Source: Liriodendron chinense
Taxonomy: Eukaryota > Streptophyta > Magnoliopsida > Magnoliales > Magnoliaceae
Reading direction: 5' to 3'
DNA length: 64,000 bases
Assembly (NCBI GenBank): GCA_003013855.2
Contig: ML058484.1
Coordinates: 8,915,344 to 8,979,343, forward strand
The position numbers and the translations under genes were made by a program. The notes under the pieces were generated by a model. It saw nothing but the letters and a program-made list of their open reading frames with translations. It ran no database searches and was not told the DNA's origin. Below, in pieces: positions 1 through 11,909 of the stretch; within the stretch, counting starts at the first letter, position 1, and the number at the start of each line of letters is the position of its first letter.

Positions 1-73
1 ACATCGTAATGCACTTTAAGTCTATTTTTAAATAAATGTTTCCTTTTTTTTTTTCTGCGTCTACTCTTTCAAC

Positions 74-347
74 TAGAGCTGTACACAAGCTGAGCCGAAC
101 CGAGCTTTGTACAGTTCGGCTTGGTTTGGTCAGCGGATGACCTGGGCTTGGGCTTGGCTTGGCTTGGTCCTCCAGCACAACTGGCAAGCTTCGCTTAGTT
201 TGGTCGATCTTTCGAGCCTATTTGAGCTTCAAGCTTTCGAGCCACTATCAAGCTTAGGCGTTGCCTAGGGTTGAAGGGAGGTCGGTTGTCGAACAAGGTT
301 GGGGACTGTCAGAATGGTTGGGCGACGAGCGGAGAGAGAGAGGAAAT

Positions 348-394
<47 letters not shown>

Positions 395-806
395 GAGAGA
401 TCAGAGGGTCGTGGTCCTCGTGGAGGCCGGAATACGATCAGGCAGTTGCAGGCAAGGGCGCAACTTTTAGAGTTTTTTTTTTATTTTAAACATTTTTTTA
501 TATATTATATAATAATATTAATATATTATATAATAAGATTAATATATAATATATAATATTTTTAAATACCTAGCCTGTACACAAGTCGAGCTGAATCGAG
601 CCTAGTTCATGCCAAACCGAGCCTAGTTCAAGCCGAGCCGAATCGAGCTCAGGCCAGGCTTGAGCTTGGTTTGAATTTTCAATGAGAACATAAAATAGGG
701 TCGGCTTGACTTGTTCAACCCCACGAGCTGAGCCGAATTGAGCTTTTTCGAGCTGAGCCGAGCCGAATTGAGCTTTTCGTGCTAGCTTAGTTTGTGTACA
801 GCTCTA
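74..806. mobile_element. Non-autonomous hAT-like element
   Basis: The ends are inverted repeats, TAGAGCTGTACACAA at the left and its complement TTGTGTACAGCTCTA at the right. The flanks are a perfect 8-bp duplication CTTTCAAC (66-73 and 807-814), the size expected for hAT. The interior is GAGCCGAGC-type low-complexity sequence, a (GA)n tract and an AT-rich core, with no transposase reading frame. Confidence 0.85.
351..392. repeat. (GA)n microsatellite
   Basis: A run of GA dinucleotides inside the hAT-like element. The other copy has a similar tract near 31627-31658. Confidence 0.9.
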
Positions 807-936
807 CTTTCAACAATACATACTAGTTGAGTAACCAAAGATATTACTGTTTGCGGGGTCACAAAGTAATCTGCGTTGCAATGAAGTTGGGTGCGGACTT
901 CCATCACTTGGTCACCAGGAGTATCCCCACTTGACA

Positions 937-1639
937 GGAGTATCCCCACCAGGAGTATCCACCACTGTACTTTCAACAATACCAAGGTTTTGTTATTCTG
1001 GTGGGCCATAGATGGACCACACTGCAAAAGTTATCTAGATTAGTAGGAAAATACTGATCTTTTATTTATTTATTGGCTCGCATATAAACGGCCAAGATGA
1101 GACATACAAATGACCCGACAGCTCTCGCTGAGTCGCTGGTCTGTACCAATCTGATATGTTTTGGGGCATGGACCACCATGGTCCATCGCCATTGACAGAC
1201 GGTCCATGGCCCCACTTTCACCTCATTAGGTTAATATCGTTGCGCATTGATGAGGAATCCCGGTGAAATGGAGATTCGAGGGAGTACATTTTTTCGGTAC
1301 TCTCCTCTCGTAAGTGGCAGTCCGGCTAACGTGCATGATATCCAAGCGATCACGACGGTCCAACTACGTACGTTACATGGCCCAGAAATCAGAGAGTTCT
1401 CTGCCACTATGTAGGCTGCTGATTACCAAACAACGCACGGCTAAAAAATTGTCCCACGGACATGTTCAAATTGTAAGTGGACCAGCAGTTGATTAACCGA
1501 CCTGATCTTTGGATCAGCTAAAAGAGGTTGGGACACCTAAATGGACGTCCTGGATTTTGCACAGGTGAGCTTCGCTCGCGCGTGCACCGTCAAGCTGCAG
1601 CTGAGCAGCGACACGAGACACGTCTGACTTCTCTTGGAG
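937..1639. other. Non-coding, nothing recognised
   Basis: Only short unrelated open frames occur here. A triplicated 'aggagtatcc' motif lies at about 918-960. No gene or structured element was identified. Confidence 0.5.
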
Positions 1640-2400
1640 TATGTCTTCCATCCACAACATTAATCCATTTCGAAAGATCATTTTATGTTACGAGTCCAAA
1701 ACTGAAGCGGATCCAAATATCAGGTGGACCACACCATAGTAAACAATGGTGATTTACCATTTGAAACTTCTTGGAGGCCATAGAAGTCTTTGTGAACTTA
1801 TCAACGGGTTGTATGGCAAATAAACATCCGGTGGCCACTAAAAAGTTTTTAACGGTGGGTGTTCAATCACCACTCTTTCATGTATTGTGGTCCACCTGAG
1901 ATTTGGATGTGCTACAATGATTTTTCGAAACGGATGGACGGCATGGATATAAACCCGTAAATCAAGGTGGCCCATGAGTTGAGCCCACTTTAAATGCATG
2001 TTGCTTATCTACACCATCCATCCTCTTTTACAGATCATTTAAGGGTTGAAACTAAAATTAAGGCATATCCAAAACTCAGGTGTACCATACCACAATAAAC
2101 AGTGGCTACAATGATTTCCACCGTAGAAACCTTTCTAAGGCCTACAGTGATGTTTACTTGTCATCCCATCTGTTCACAAGATCACACAAACATTGATATA
2201 GGAAACAAATATTAGCTTGATCCAAAGCTTCGATGGTGCCAAGAATTTTTCAACAGTATAGATTCAATTCATATTGTATCATGCGGTGTAGTCTACTTAA
2301 AATTTTTACTGGCTTCATTTTTTTCTCAAGCCAGTTAAAATGGATGAAATACGTAAAACACCGTGGACCCCGTAGACTTTAATGAGTACGGTAAGCCTAC
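1640..2400. repeat. Two diverged copies of the fold-back repeat family
   Basis: Copies at about 1650-1985 and 2015-2380 show the family layout. A left arm has 'gatccaaa..tcaggtggaccacacca', a middle has 'caacgggttgtatggcaaa', and a right arm complementary to the left has 'gtggtccacctgagatttgga' followed by 'ggatggacgg'. Outer ends are degraded and no target duplication was found. Confidence 0.6.
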
Positions 2401-2621
2401 TGTGTTACTCAGTACGCAATCCGCTTGCCCTTTTGGCATGACACGTGACCTTATCACAATACGCCACCCACTACCTGGCACGTTGAGTGCGGTGGAGCGG
2501 TGCCTAATTCATCATATTCTGCATGGCACGACAGTCGATGCATATGACTCACGCTTTTCAAGAAAGTACATGCTTGACATTGTAGAAACACATGATTAGG
2601 TGAGAGTAGGGGCGGCCAAGG

Positions 2622-2810
2622 CTCGGATTAGGTACAATCCCCACCAGGAGACCGGGTGCGTGGCACCTCGTGGGGAGCCATATGTGACGGTGGTGCACTG
2701 ACGTCCCCTCAAGGCACGGATTGTCTGTGAGAGCCTTTCGCAGGCATCTACTGTATAAGGAATCTGGGTGGGGCCCTCAGCGTCCTGGTAAGGATATTAC
2801 CTAATCCGAG
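2622..2810. mobile_element. Small fold-back MITE, 189 bp
   Basis: The terminal inverted repeats begin CTCGGATTAGGTA and end TACCTAATCCGAG, and complementarity continues inward (CCACCAGG against CCTGGTAAGG). The flanks CGGCCAAGG and CTACCAAGG match at 7 of 9 positions, which suggests a decayed 9-bp duplication. It has no coding capacity. Confidence 0.65.
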
Positions 2811-2839
2811 CTACCAAGGTTTTGTTGTACACAGATTTC

Positions 2840-3260
2840 CTGCCAAACGCTCTATGTGATGTTTGTGATAAATCCACTCCGTCCATCCATTTTGCATGCT
2901 CTTAGAAAACAAAAATTAGATATATCCAACACTTAAGTAGACCACACTTAGAGTAAACAATGAGGATTGAGTGACCACTCGTTGAAACATTCACATAACC
3001 ACGGAAGTTTTAAGTATCAGGCTACGTTTTCTGTTCTTTCCGTTTACTCCTTTAGAAATTATGTTATAGACGGTTTGGATTGCATATAAACATCGAGGTG
3101 GACTAGAAAGGTTTCAACAGCAGGCATTTTTTTTCCCACTTTTGATCTTCTTCATATATATATTTTTTTTGTATGTCCTCAAATATAAGTAGCAAAATAG
3201 GACGGGGTGGATTTATCATGGTGGACCTACCTTGGAAGAAGGAAAATTCTTGGCAGGTTT
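2840..3260. repeat. Fold-back repeat copy
   Basis: It carries the family phrases 'atatccaacacttaagtagaccacac' near 2930 and 'ggtggatttatcatggtggacc' near 3205. The 'aatttcctgccaaacgc' region at the left is mirrored by 'ttcttggcaggttttg' near 3250. It is non-coding. Confidence 0.5.
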
Positions 3261-3468
3261 TGTTTTTTCTTTCAACCGACAACTCTCTTTGTGAAGGTAA
3301 AAGTGGAGATTTGTTAACTCAACACGTGAGGTAGCCGTAGTCGTCTAATGTCACACATGTGAGAGATCTGAGCTTTCCATACGGTGAGATGTACTGTCCA
3401 CATAATTCATACCAAAAAAAAAAAAATCATACAGAAAATGGCGCCGTTTTCGGGTGCAAAATATTAGG

Positions 3469-5292
3469 TAGAGCTGTGCACAATTCAATTTATGGTCAAT
3501 TTATCGATTGAATTGAATCGAACAAATCGAATCGAATCAAATCGTTCTCCAAGATCAATTCAATTCAATTTTTTTTAAAAAAAAAAATCCAATTTCAATT
3601 CAATTTTCGATTCTGATCGATCGAATCAAATCGAAAATTGAATTAATCTATATCGAATTAAATCGATTGATCAAATTGAATTGAATACATATATGAAATA
3701 GGGATTGAACATCCATCCATATATAGGGACGGTATGGATGAAATAGATACATCATAGTGTGTTTTATCTATACCGTTCATCGATTTTTACATCTGAATTT
3801 AAGTAAAAATTTCAAAAATTAAAAAGATATATATCTCAGATTACCACACCACAACAAAACAGTGGGGATTGAACGTCCACCATTAAATTCTTCCTAAGGC
3901 TCATTGTAATGTTTATTTGCCATCCAACCTCTTGATAAGGTCACACAGACCTTGAGGAAGGAAAAAAAAACAAATATTAGCTTGATGCCGAACTTTTAAG
4001 GCCTTAAAAAGTTTTCAACAATAAGTATTAATCCCCCATTATTTTCTTTTGGTGTGGTCCACTTGAGATTTGAATGTCTCATTTTTTGGAAAATGTCTTG
4101 TAATTAGATGGAAAATGGATGGAGGGCCTAGATAAAACACATACACCATGGTGGGGCCCACAGAGCTTTGAAACCGCCCTTTTACATATTCGCTCCCACC
4201 CAAGAGTCCAAGATAAATCGGATTGGGTACTTAGTAACTCAATGCACTTGGCATACTGAGTAAACTCTATGGGGCCCACGGTGATTTATTCATTTTATCC
4301 ACTCCGTTCATCCACTTTAAAAGATAATTTTATAGCTCAAGCCCAAAATTGAAGCGTATACAAAGCTGAAGTGGCACACACCACAGAAAACGGTGCGAAT
4401 TGAACCTCTACCATTGAAAAATTATTGTAGGCCACGAAAGTTTTGAATCAAGCTGATATTTGTGTTTTTCATTCATACATGTCTACCTAATCTTTCGAAC
4501 AGGTTGTATGACAAATAAACGTTACTACGGGCCCTAGAAAGGTTTCAATGGTGGAAATCATTATTCCCACGGTTTCATGTGGCATGGTCCACCCTAGTTT
4601 CGAATATGGTTCAATTTTGGGCTCAATAGCTAAAATAAGCAGGTAAAATAAATGGACGGTGTGGTAAACCAGATGAATTCAAAGTAGGCCGAGCTAAGTT
4701 TACTCAGTATAACAAAAGCGTAATTAGTACGCAATTTGAAGTTCAACCAAGAGTGAATTAAGTGTTACGTTGGTAACAACTTAGTGGGTGTTGCCCGTAT
4801 TGTGTGGGGCCTACCTTAATATATTTTTTGTATATCCATTACGTCCATTTAATTTTACGTCTTATTTTAGGATATGATCCAAAATTATAAGAAGATCAAA
4901 TCTTAGGTGGACCATACTAAGAGAAAGAGTGATGAATTACCATTAAAAACATTTTTCGGGCCTCAAAAGCTTTGGATCAATACGATTTTTCTAATATGCA
5001 TATGTTTTCAAAAGTATTTATACTAATATTACTATTTGAGGTATTATAAAATCCAAACCTACAAAACCTATAAGTTTTCAAATTACAATTTGTGAATAAT
5101 CAAATCGAATTTAATCGAAAAATTCATCAATTCAATCTCAATTCAATTCTAAAAAAATTGAGTCAATTCAATTTTAATTTGAAATTTCAAAATTAAGATC
5201 AATTCAATTTCAATTTCAATTTCGAAAATTTAAGATCGATTCAATTACAATTTCATCTAAAATCGAATTGATCGAATCGATGTGTAGCCCTA
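3469..5292. mobile_element. hAT-like element nested in the MITE
   Basis: The element starts TAGAGCTGTGCACA and ends TGTGTAGCCCTA. It is flanked by a perfect 8-bp duplication ATATTAGG (3461-3468 and 5293-5300). Both ends are rich in AATCGAATTGA-type sequence. The 1,824-bp interior has no transposase frame and holds further fold-back repeats. Confidence 0.85.
3740..5010. repeat. Three fold-back repeat copies inside the hAT element
   Basis: Copies lie at about 3740-4160 and 4217-4740, with a left half at about 4745-5010. The second has its own arms, 'actgagtaaact' at 4256 and its complement 'agtttactcagt' near 4698. The third begins with the 'gttacgttggtaacaacttagtgg' version of the MITE end and loses its right half where the AATCGAAT-rich hAT end begins. 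Confidence 0.55.
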
Positions 5293-5932
5293 ATATTAGG
5301 TGTTACCCGAGTAACAGCTTAGTGGGTGTTACCCCTATCGTGGGGCCACATTGATGATTTTAAGTATATCCACGCCGTCCATACTTTTCTATAGACCATT
5401 TTAGGACAGAATACCAAAATTTATCCAAATCTCAGGTGGACCACACCACATGAAACGGCATTGATTGAGCGTCTTACCATTAAAAATTACAAAGGGCCCA
5501 TTATAACGTTTCTTAATGTTTATTTCCAATCCAACCTGTTGATAATGTCAAGAAGATGTGGATAAAAGGAGATCTGATGAATAGAAATTAGAAAGATCAA
5601 CTTGATCCAAAGCTTTTGTGGCCTGGAAAATGTTTTTAATGATTATTAATCACTTTTTCTATTGGTATGGTCCACTTGATATTTGAATCTTCTTATAATT
5701 TTGGATCGCTTTCTAAAATGAGATGGAAAAACATATGAACGGCATGGATATACAACACATACATCAAAGTAGGCCCCACACACGGTAGGGTAGTAACAGC
5801 TAATTCGCTCCCGCCATTTTCCATCTCAGTTAGGGTACTGTATTAAAGCAAACGGTATGTGGCTACGTATGAATATTTACGGTTCTACACGCGTGGGAAA
5901 ATTAGTGGGTGTTACCCCTACCGTGTGGTCCA

Positions 5933-6574
5933 TGTTGATGCTGGAAATTCGTCAACAGATGAAGATGAAGATTCCTTCGTATTGATGGATGAATGACGTT
6001 GATCTCCTTCCTTGAAAGAAAGCTGGACCCTGTAGAAGACAAAGGAAAGCAAAGAGGGGTGGCTGGGGTCCAGCCGTTAGCCCTCCGATGCCTAAATGAA
6101 ATCTTGAAGGATTGAATCTATACCTTTTGATCAGTATTTGTATCGTACCTTGATAATGAAGAAGACGCGTCAATTTATAGACTTAGGTTGCAGAGTTGTA
6201 TTCCCTTTTGAAGCCGTGATTTCAGGGGAGGGATTCTCGGATCTTTGGAATTTCCGGAGCTATCCCGTGATCTTTGAGGATCTTTCGGCGGGTTGGTTAG
6301 AGATCTCCCGGATCTCCTTCCCCTTATCGCACACAAACTTAGAGAATTACGGAAACAGAATCAGGTCGCAAAGAGGTCGACCTGGCGAGGTCGTTCTCGA
6401 GGACTACCTTTCTTCTTTAGATCGGGTCGGTCAGATCTGACGACCTGTTTTTGAGTTATTCCGTCTGTCATCAGATCGGCTTCGAGCTGAGCGAGCTGAA
6501 CCGGATCTGACCTCAGGTCAGCTCGTATTCTCTTCGTGACGGTGTCGAGGTCAGCTCGTATTCTTCTCACAACA
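5933..6574 (-). repeat. Tat element LTR (3' LTR in element orientation)
   Basis: This 642-bp sequence is the same length as 27710-28351 and about 99% identical. It has TG..CA ends within a TGTTG/CAACA inverted pair. It borders a purine-rich tract on the element side. Confidence 0.95.
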
Positions 6575-6591
6575 GAAGTCCCCCCACTCCC
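6575..6591 (-). other. Polypurine tract of the Tat element
   Basis: On the minus strand this reads GGGAGTGGGGGGACTTC directly against the LTR. That is the usual position for plus-strand priming in an LTR element. Confidence 0.75.
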
Positions 6592-6892
6592 GAGTCTAGC
6601 TCGTCTGTCTCGGGAGTAGCTTGATGAAGAAGATACGTCGATCTGACTACCCTTAGTGTTTTACAGCTGTCGCGCTGTCGCGCCGTCATCTCAACGGGCG
6701 GGAAAGTGGCATTTAATGCGTCGTTCAAAAAATCGAGGCGTCATCATTCGCTTGTACGGCGTATCAGCGCCCAACAAAATATTACCGAACGGGGTGGTGC
6801 CACGTGCCTGGGGTGGTGCGTTACTTTTCGTACGCTTCGACTGAGAGCCACCACGCGGGATCATCGCATTAAATGCCAAATAATCCTTCGGA

Positions 6893-6899
6893 TATAAAA
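6893..6899 (+). promoter_or_regulatory. Possible TATA box of the antisense gene
   Basis: TATAAAA lies about 185 bp upstream of the ATG at 7084 and is followed by a pyrimidine-rich leader. This is an inference from sequence only. It would let the antisense gene be transcribed independently of the LTR. Confidence 0.45.
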
Positions 6900-7083
6900 C
6901 TCAAGAGTTAGCGGATTTTGGAGAAATTCTCCTCTTCTCCGATTCTGCTTTACTCTCTCTTTTTCCTTTTGAGTTCTCCTTCTCCACTCTCTGTCATCTT
7001 TCATCCGGCCGGCGTACCAATCATTTAGGGTACGCTCTTCTCATCCTTTTAGAAGACCTTCTTCCTTTTTTGTATTTTTCAAA

Positions 7084-9398
7084 ATGTCGGAGACCTCCTA
7101 CTCTGATGCCATTCCGATGGTGAGGTTTGGGGATTCTGAATCGGACCCACCTCTATCAAAGCACCAGGAGATGGAGCCCAGAGAATCCCATTCCAGGACA
7201 GCCGATCCTATGAATGAAGAGGAATCTGGCGTTCCTGAGCCAAAAGTTGGGGATGGGACGACTCAGAGAGATTCCTTCGAGCTGGACGGCGTGGTCTCGC
7301 AAATTACCTAGAGGGAACTGGATAATGCGATGAGGAAGTACGGGATCCCGGAATCCGTTGATCTTAGGATTCCGGACCGGACTGATAGACCCAGCCAACC
7401 TCGCCGAGGAGAAACCGTTATCTCCCTGATGCATCTAGAGGCCGGGCTTAGGTTACCCCTGCACCCCTTTGTGAGAGAGGTCCTTAACACCCTAGGCCTT
7501 GCACCGAGCCAGCTCCAACCTAATGGCTGGAGATGTATGGTGGGATGTTACATTTTGTGGCAGAGAGTAGGAAATAAGGACTTGACCTCGAACGAGCTGT
7601 TCTCTATGTACAGTCTCAAGTCTCTGGGAGGTCAGGGTCTTTATTACCTCTCTTCTCACCCGGGCCATGGGGGCTCGATAGTGACCGGCCTACCCTCCTC
7701 GACAAGAGTCTGGAAGAGGAAATGGTTTTTCGCGTCGGGGGATTGGGAGGCTTCGTCGGACGAGCTTCGCCCTCTGGAGCATAGGGTCCGAGCTGATTTT
7801 GCTCTGCTAGGTCGAGCTGTACTTAGAAAATTTTTTGAATTTCTAATGCTTTTCATTTATCCCTCCTTTTTCTTATTCTGACGCGTACTTCCTTGTCTAT
7901 GCAGCCTCGGTGGCCATCAGAGTAGCGCTATCTGCAATCCAAGAGAGGCAGATCCGAGCTGCACGGGAGTACCCGCTTGTAGAAAGGAACTTCCGCAGCT
8001 TAATCACCGTAGAATCCGTCCTCGAATCAGGTCGGTAATGTAGATATTTACATTTTACTTGTCAATTTTTTCCAAGTATTGTGTCCTGACACCTTTCTTT
8101 GTGTTTTGGACAGGCATGGCCCCGAAGGCGGTTTCTAAATCCCGCAGAATCCCTGCTCGGCTCATTGAGCGCGGGGAGAGCTCGGTGGAACCCCGAGCAA
8201 GAGGGTGGCCACGGAGGCTCAGAGGCAACAAAGGTTGCCTCAGTCCTTCGTATGCGGGTCTGGTCAGCCTCAGGGTTCATCCCCCGCAGGGGGTGAGCCT
8301 CTGGCTACCCAGTCCCCCGCTCCCAGGGTTCCGGTTGTCAACGTTTCGGACACCTCGGATTCCCGGGGAGAGCCGTCGTCGGGCCGACCCGCGACTCGTG
8401 CCAGCTCGTCTGGTACTCCGACAGCATCGACTTCAGCGGGGCCCGCTGCACCCCTGCTGAGGTCGGGTCGTCGAGCCCCCCTCCGGCTCCCCGGGCCACT
8501 CGCCCTGCGGCTGCTTCTAGGGCCGAGCAGGGTGAGGACCAGGTTGACATGCCTCCGGTAACGGAGCAGTTTGCGACCTGGAAAGAGGGGGTTAACGCCT
8601 ACATGGACGTTAACCAGAGCATCCCTCAGGATCTGAACTCACTCGCGTCGTCAGATCCTGACCAGATGGTCGGAGTCGCCATTGAGAGCAGTCTCAGGGT
8701 AAGCTGACTGCCTCTTTCTCTTCTTCTTTTTCTTTATTCATGCCACTATCGCATTACTAATTGTCGTAACTTGTTTTTTGTAGGACTCGGCCTTACTGAT
8801 CATGATTCGCCAGAAGATGGCTGAACGGACTCACCAGATGCAAAAAGCTCTGGTTGCCGCCTCTTCTTGGAAAAACAAGACTGAGGCGATGAAGACTGAG
8901 CTGAAGAAGAAGCTGTCTGAGCTGGCAACGGCCCAGATAGAGCTGCAGACGGCCCAAGCTGAACTGCAGACAGCCCAGTCCGAGCTGAAGGTGGCTCAGT
9001 CCGAGCTGGAAGTGTCTCAAGTACAAGTCCAGTCTCTGGAGGAGGCGATGAGGGAGACCTCAGCCAAGGCCCAGTCTGAGGGTAACAAGGTCGAGTCGCT
9101 CTTGAAGGATCTCAAGACAGCTGAGGAGGAGAAGGTGGACCTAGCCCGGCTCTTGAAGGAGGTCCAGATGAAGGCTCTGGCCGATGCAAAAGATGCAGAA
9201 GCCAAGTATGAGAGGCTGAACGCAATTTCTGAGGAGCTGTACAACCATGGTTTCCAGGATTGCAGACGGCTCGTTCTCAAACACTTCCTCGATCTCGACC
9301 TGACTCCTGTAGACAACGATGAAGATGAGGACGAAGTCGCGAGGGAGGGACCTTCAAAAGGGGCTGCGGCCGGGCCATCTAATGCTGCCGAAAGCTGA
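7084..9398 (+). pseudogene. Antisense spliced gene of the Tat element (putative gypsy-type transposon / Transposase_28-like)
   Basis: The gene runs opposite to gag-pol, between integrase and the adjacent LTR. Four exons fit the reading frame: 7084-7810, 7905-8030, 8114-8698 and 8784-9398. Introns are 94, 83 and 85 bp, each GT..AG, and codon phase is kept across all three junctions. Exon 1 has the 'RLPLHPFVREVLNTLGLAP' and 'WKRKWFF' motifs of the PF04195-type family. Exon 4 codes for a long Glu/Lys/Gln-rich coiled coil with 'ELQTAQ' heptad-like repeats, then 'HGFQDCRRLVLKHF' and an acidic tail. An in-frame TAG (7309-7311) and two single-base shifts in exon 3 (near 8204 and 8465) break it. Its function is unknown. 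Antisense ORFs of this type are known from Tat-group elements. Confidence 0.75.
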
Positions 9399-9755
9399 AA
9401 TACTCTGAATGTTTTTTTTTTTGTATCAATGTAAAGAAAACTTTTTACTTCAATGCAAGCCCTTCAGAGGCACCTTTATTCAAACTGCGTGCACAGCATT
9501 TTTTTTTCTTTTACGCATACACGAGTCTTGAAATGACTAAGGAATTCCTTGTAATCAGCGAAGTACATTAACATAAGCTCGACCATTATATTGAAGTAGA
9601 TGACCTAGTCGTAGGGCTTCGGTAGTAGTATGGAAGTCAGCTCGGAAAGTTAATACCGCTAGGCCGAGCTGCTGTTCACAACACTTAGGAAATTTTGAAG
9701 CAATTTTATTGAATCATCACCTTGAAACACCTATTTCATACGAGACCCCGCTTGC
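9399..9755. other. Non-coding spacer between convergent Tat genes
   Basis: It separates the 3' end of the antisense gene from the 3' end of pol. It is T-rich near 9412-9422 and 9499-9512. No reading frame or clear AATAAA signal was seen. Confidence 0.6.
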
Positions 9756-11660
9756 TCATAGATAGATCTTCAGATGGTCAGCGTTCCATGGATGGGAAAG
9801 GGGTCTGCCGTCCATGTCTTCGAGCCAATAAGTACCAGGACGACGTGAGCTGAGTACCCTATACGGCCCTTCCCAGTTGGGACTGAAGGCAGCGATTTTG
9901 TCTTTAGTACTGACCTTTTTGAGAACCATGTCGCCAGCTCGAAACCGCCGCTCTTTTACCCGGGAGTTATAGTATCGCCTAACTCGCTGCTGATAGGCCG
10001 CTAATCGTATTTGGGATGCTTCGCGTACTTCATCGAGTAGGTCCAAGTTTGCCCGTAGTTGTTCTTCGTTTTTGTCAGGTCAGTGTTGACTTGTCCTGTT
10101 CGTGGGCATCCCGACCTCTACCAGGACAACGGCTTCTGCTCCAAAAGCCAAGGAGAAAGGCGTTTCCCCGGTTGTGGACTGAGCCGTGGTCCGATAGGCC
10201 CAAAGTACTTCGGGAAGTTCGTCAGCCCAAGCGCCTTTCTTCTCCCCGAGTTTTGTTTTGAGGTGATTTTTGATAATCTTGTTAACTGCCTCGACCTGAC
10301 CGTTGGCTTGCGGGTGGTAGGGAGAAGAATACACGTTCTTGATACCCAGACCTTTACAGAAATTTCGAAACCTTTCGTTGTCGAACTGCCGCCCATTATC
10401 AGTCACAATTGTATTCAGGATCCCAAATCGGCACACGATTGTTTTCCAAATGAAGTCTGTTGTTCTCTTCTCGGTAATGGTGGCTAGCGGTTCTGCTTCT
10501 GCCCACTTCATGAAGTAATCGACGGCGACGATTGCATATTTCACCTGTCCCTTTCCCGTCGGAAGGGGGCCAATGATGTCGACTCCCCATTGAGCAAATG
10601 GCCATGGTCCAGACATGGGAGTGAGCTCTTCGGGTGGTAAGTGAGGAATTGGGGCAAATCGTTGGCATCCATCGCATCTTTTAACAATTTTCCGGGCGTC
10701 GTGCTGGATGGTAGGCCAATAATATCCTTGCCTGATCACCTTTTGCGCTAGTGCTTGGGCACCAGAATGATTCCCGCAACAGCCAAAATGAATTTCGCGC
10801 AGCACGTAATCAGCTTCCTCGGTTCCCAAACAACGCAGACATGGAAAAGAAAACCCTCTCTTGTAGAGGATCCCATCGATCAGAGTATACCGAGTTGATC
10901 TATATCGAATGCGCCGAGCTTCTTTTTGGTCGTTGGATAATTCGCCCGTCTGTAAGAACCGGACGATAGGGTCCCTCCAATCTGGGGTAGCTGCCACTGA
11001 AAAAACCTCTGTTGACTCGTTTGTCGATATGCTTCGTTGAGGGAGGAACTCGATGGGAACCATCCTACCGAGCTCGTCGTTGTCTGATGAGGCGAGTTTT
11101 GCGAGAGAATCCGCATTCATATTTTTACTCTTCGGGATCTGGACAATTTCATATTGATCAAATCGTGACAGCAGCTCTTGAGTTCTTATTAGATACGCAG
11201 ACATTTCCCCTCCTTTCGCCTGGTATTCTGCGGTCACTTGCCCGACCACCAATTGAGAGTCACTATGTATCTTTATAGATCGGATCCCTATTTCAGAAGC
11301 GAGGCGGAGACCGGCTAGAAAGGCTTCATACTCAGCCTCGTTGTTCGAAGCTCGGAATCCGAACCGGAGAGCGTATTGAACTTGGATCCCGTCCGGCGCT
11401 GTCAAGACGAGACCGGCTCCGCAGCCTTGTGAATTGGAAGATCCATCAACGTGCAATAACCAGGTTGGTGCGCCATAGTTATTTCCTGGTGACGGGTCGG
11501 ATTTGGTGTTATCTTCAATTTCGAGAGGTTCGGTCAACTCGACGATGAAATCAGCGACAGCCTGGCCTTTGATCGCAGCTCGAGGTCGATACTTTATGTC
11601 GAATTCACTGAGCTCGACGGCCCATTTAACGAGACGACCTGAGGTTTCAGGGTTCTGTAA
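9756..11660 (-). pseudogene. Tat pol, downstream part: archaeal-type RNase H and integrase
   Basis: The frame enters at the nested insertion and runs through a second RNase H with its acidic set visible ('HVDGSSN', 'NNEAEYEAFLAGL', 'HSDSQLVVGQ', 'NADSLAKLAS'). The integrase follows with its H-H-C-C zinc site ('CGNHSGAQ', 'CDGCQRFA') and the catalytic D-D-E context ('WGVDIIGPLP', 'IVTDNGRQF', 'HPQANGQVEAVN'). The C-terminal domain has 'NWEGPYRVL'. One in-frame TGA at 10080-10082 lies between the core and this C-terminal domain and fits a CGA to TGA change. Upstream pol continues at 23897-25865 across the nested element. Confidence 0.93.
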
Positions 11661-11909
11661 CACCTTGTTGGGGTCCCAAAAGTCAAGGTCTTCGAAACAA
11701 TGATTATGAGTGCCCAAATCATCACCTGATTAGAAATAGGGCCAGTGCATCGACATCTATCGCAAAGCGGGCCCCGCAAGCCCTCTGTTTTGCAAAACTC
11801 AAATTTTGCAAAACACGAGTAGGTCAGCGCGTCACTAAAGTGCCCCAGCGCATCATGAAATTCAGTGTTATAGTCGAAATAGCGGTGATCGTATATCATC
11901 ATGACGTCC

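Larger units (their letters stand above)
1..936. repeat. Duplicated segment, copy 1 (partner 31222-32187)
   Basis: This stretch matches 31222-32187 in the same orientation with scattered substitutions and small indels, including non-transposon flanks on both sides of an embedded hAT element. The match starts at the first base of the window, so the copy probably extends beyond it. On the right it stops after the shared 'gtatccccacttgaca'. It holds no gene. Confidence 0.85.
3452..5812. mobile_element. Long-TIR MITE (Mutator-like), split by a hAT insertion
   Basis: The left end GGGTGCAAAATATTAGG (3452-3468) continues at 5301 after the hAT element. The right end is the complementary GCTAATTCGCTCCC at 5812. 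Flanks GCCGTTTTC (3443-3451) and GCCATTTTC (5813-5821) match at 8 of 9 positions. Removing the insertion and one duplicated octamer leaves about 529 bp, close to the complete copies at 32804-33363 and 33796-34343. Assignment to Mutator-like elements rests on 9-bp duplications and long TIRs only. Confidence 0.75.

Noticed and set aside
261..489. Glu/Arg-rich open frames
   Set aside because: Produced by the (GA)n microsatellite inside a hAT-like element.
8059..8561. Arg/Pro-rich open frames on both strands
   Set aside because: They are frame shadows of GC-rich exon 3 of the antisense Tat gene, whose own frame shifts twice here.
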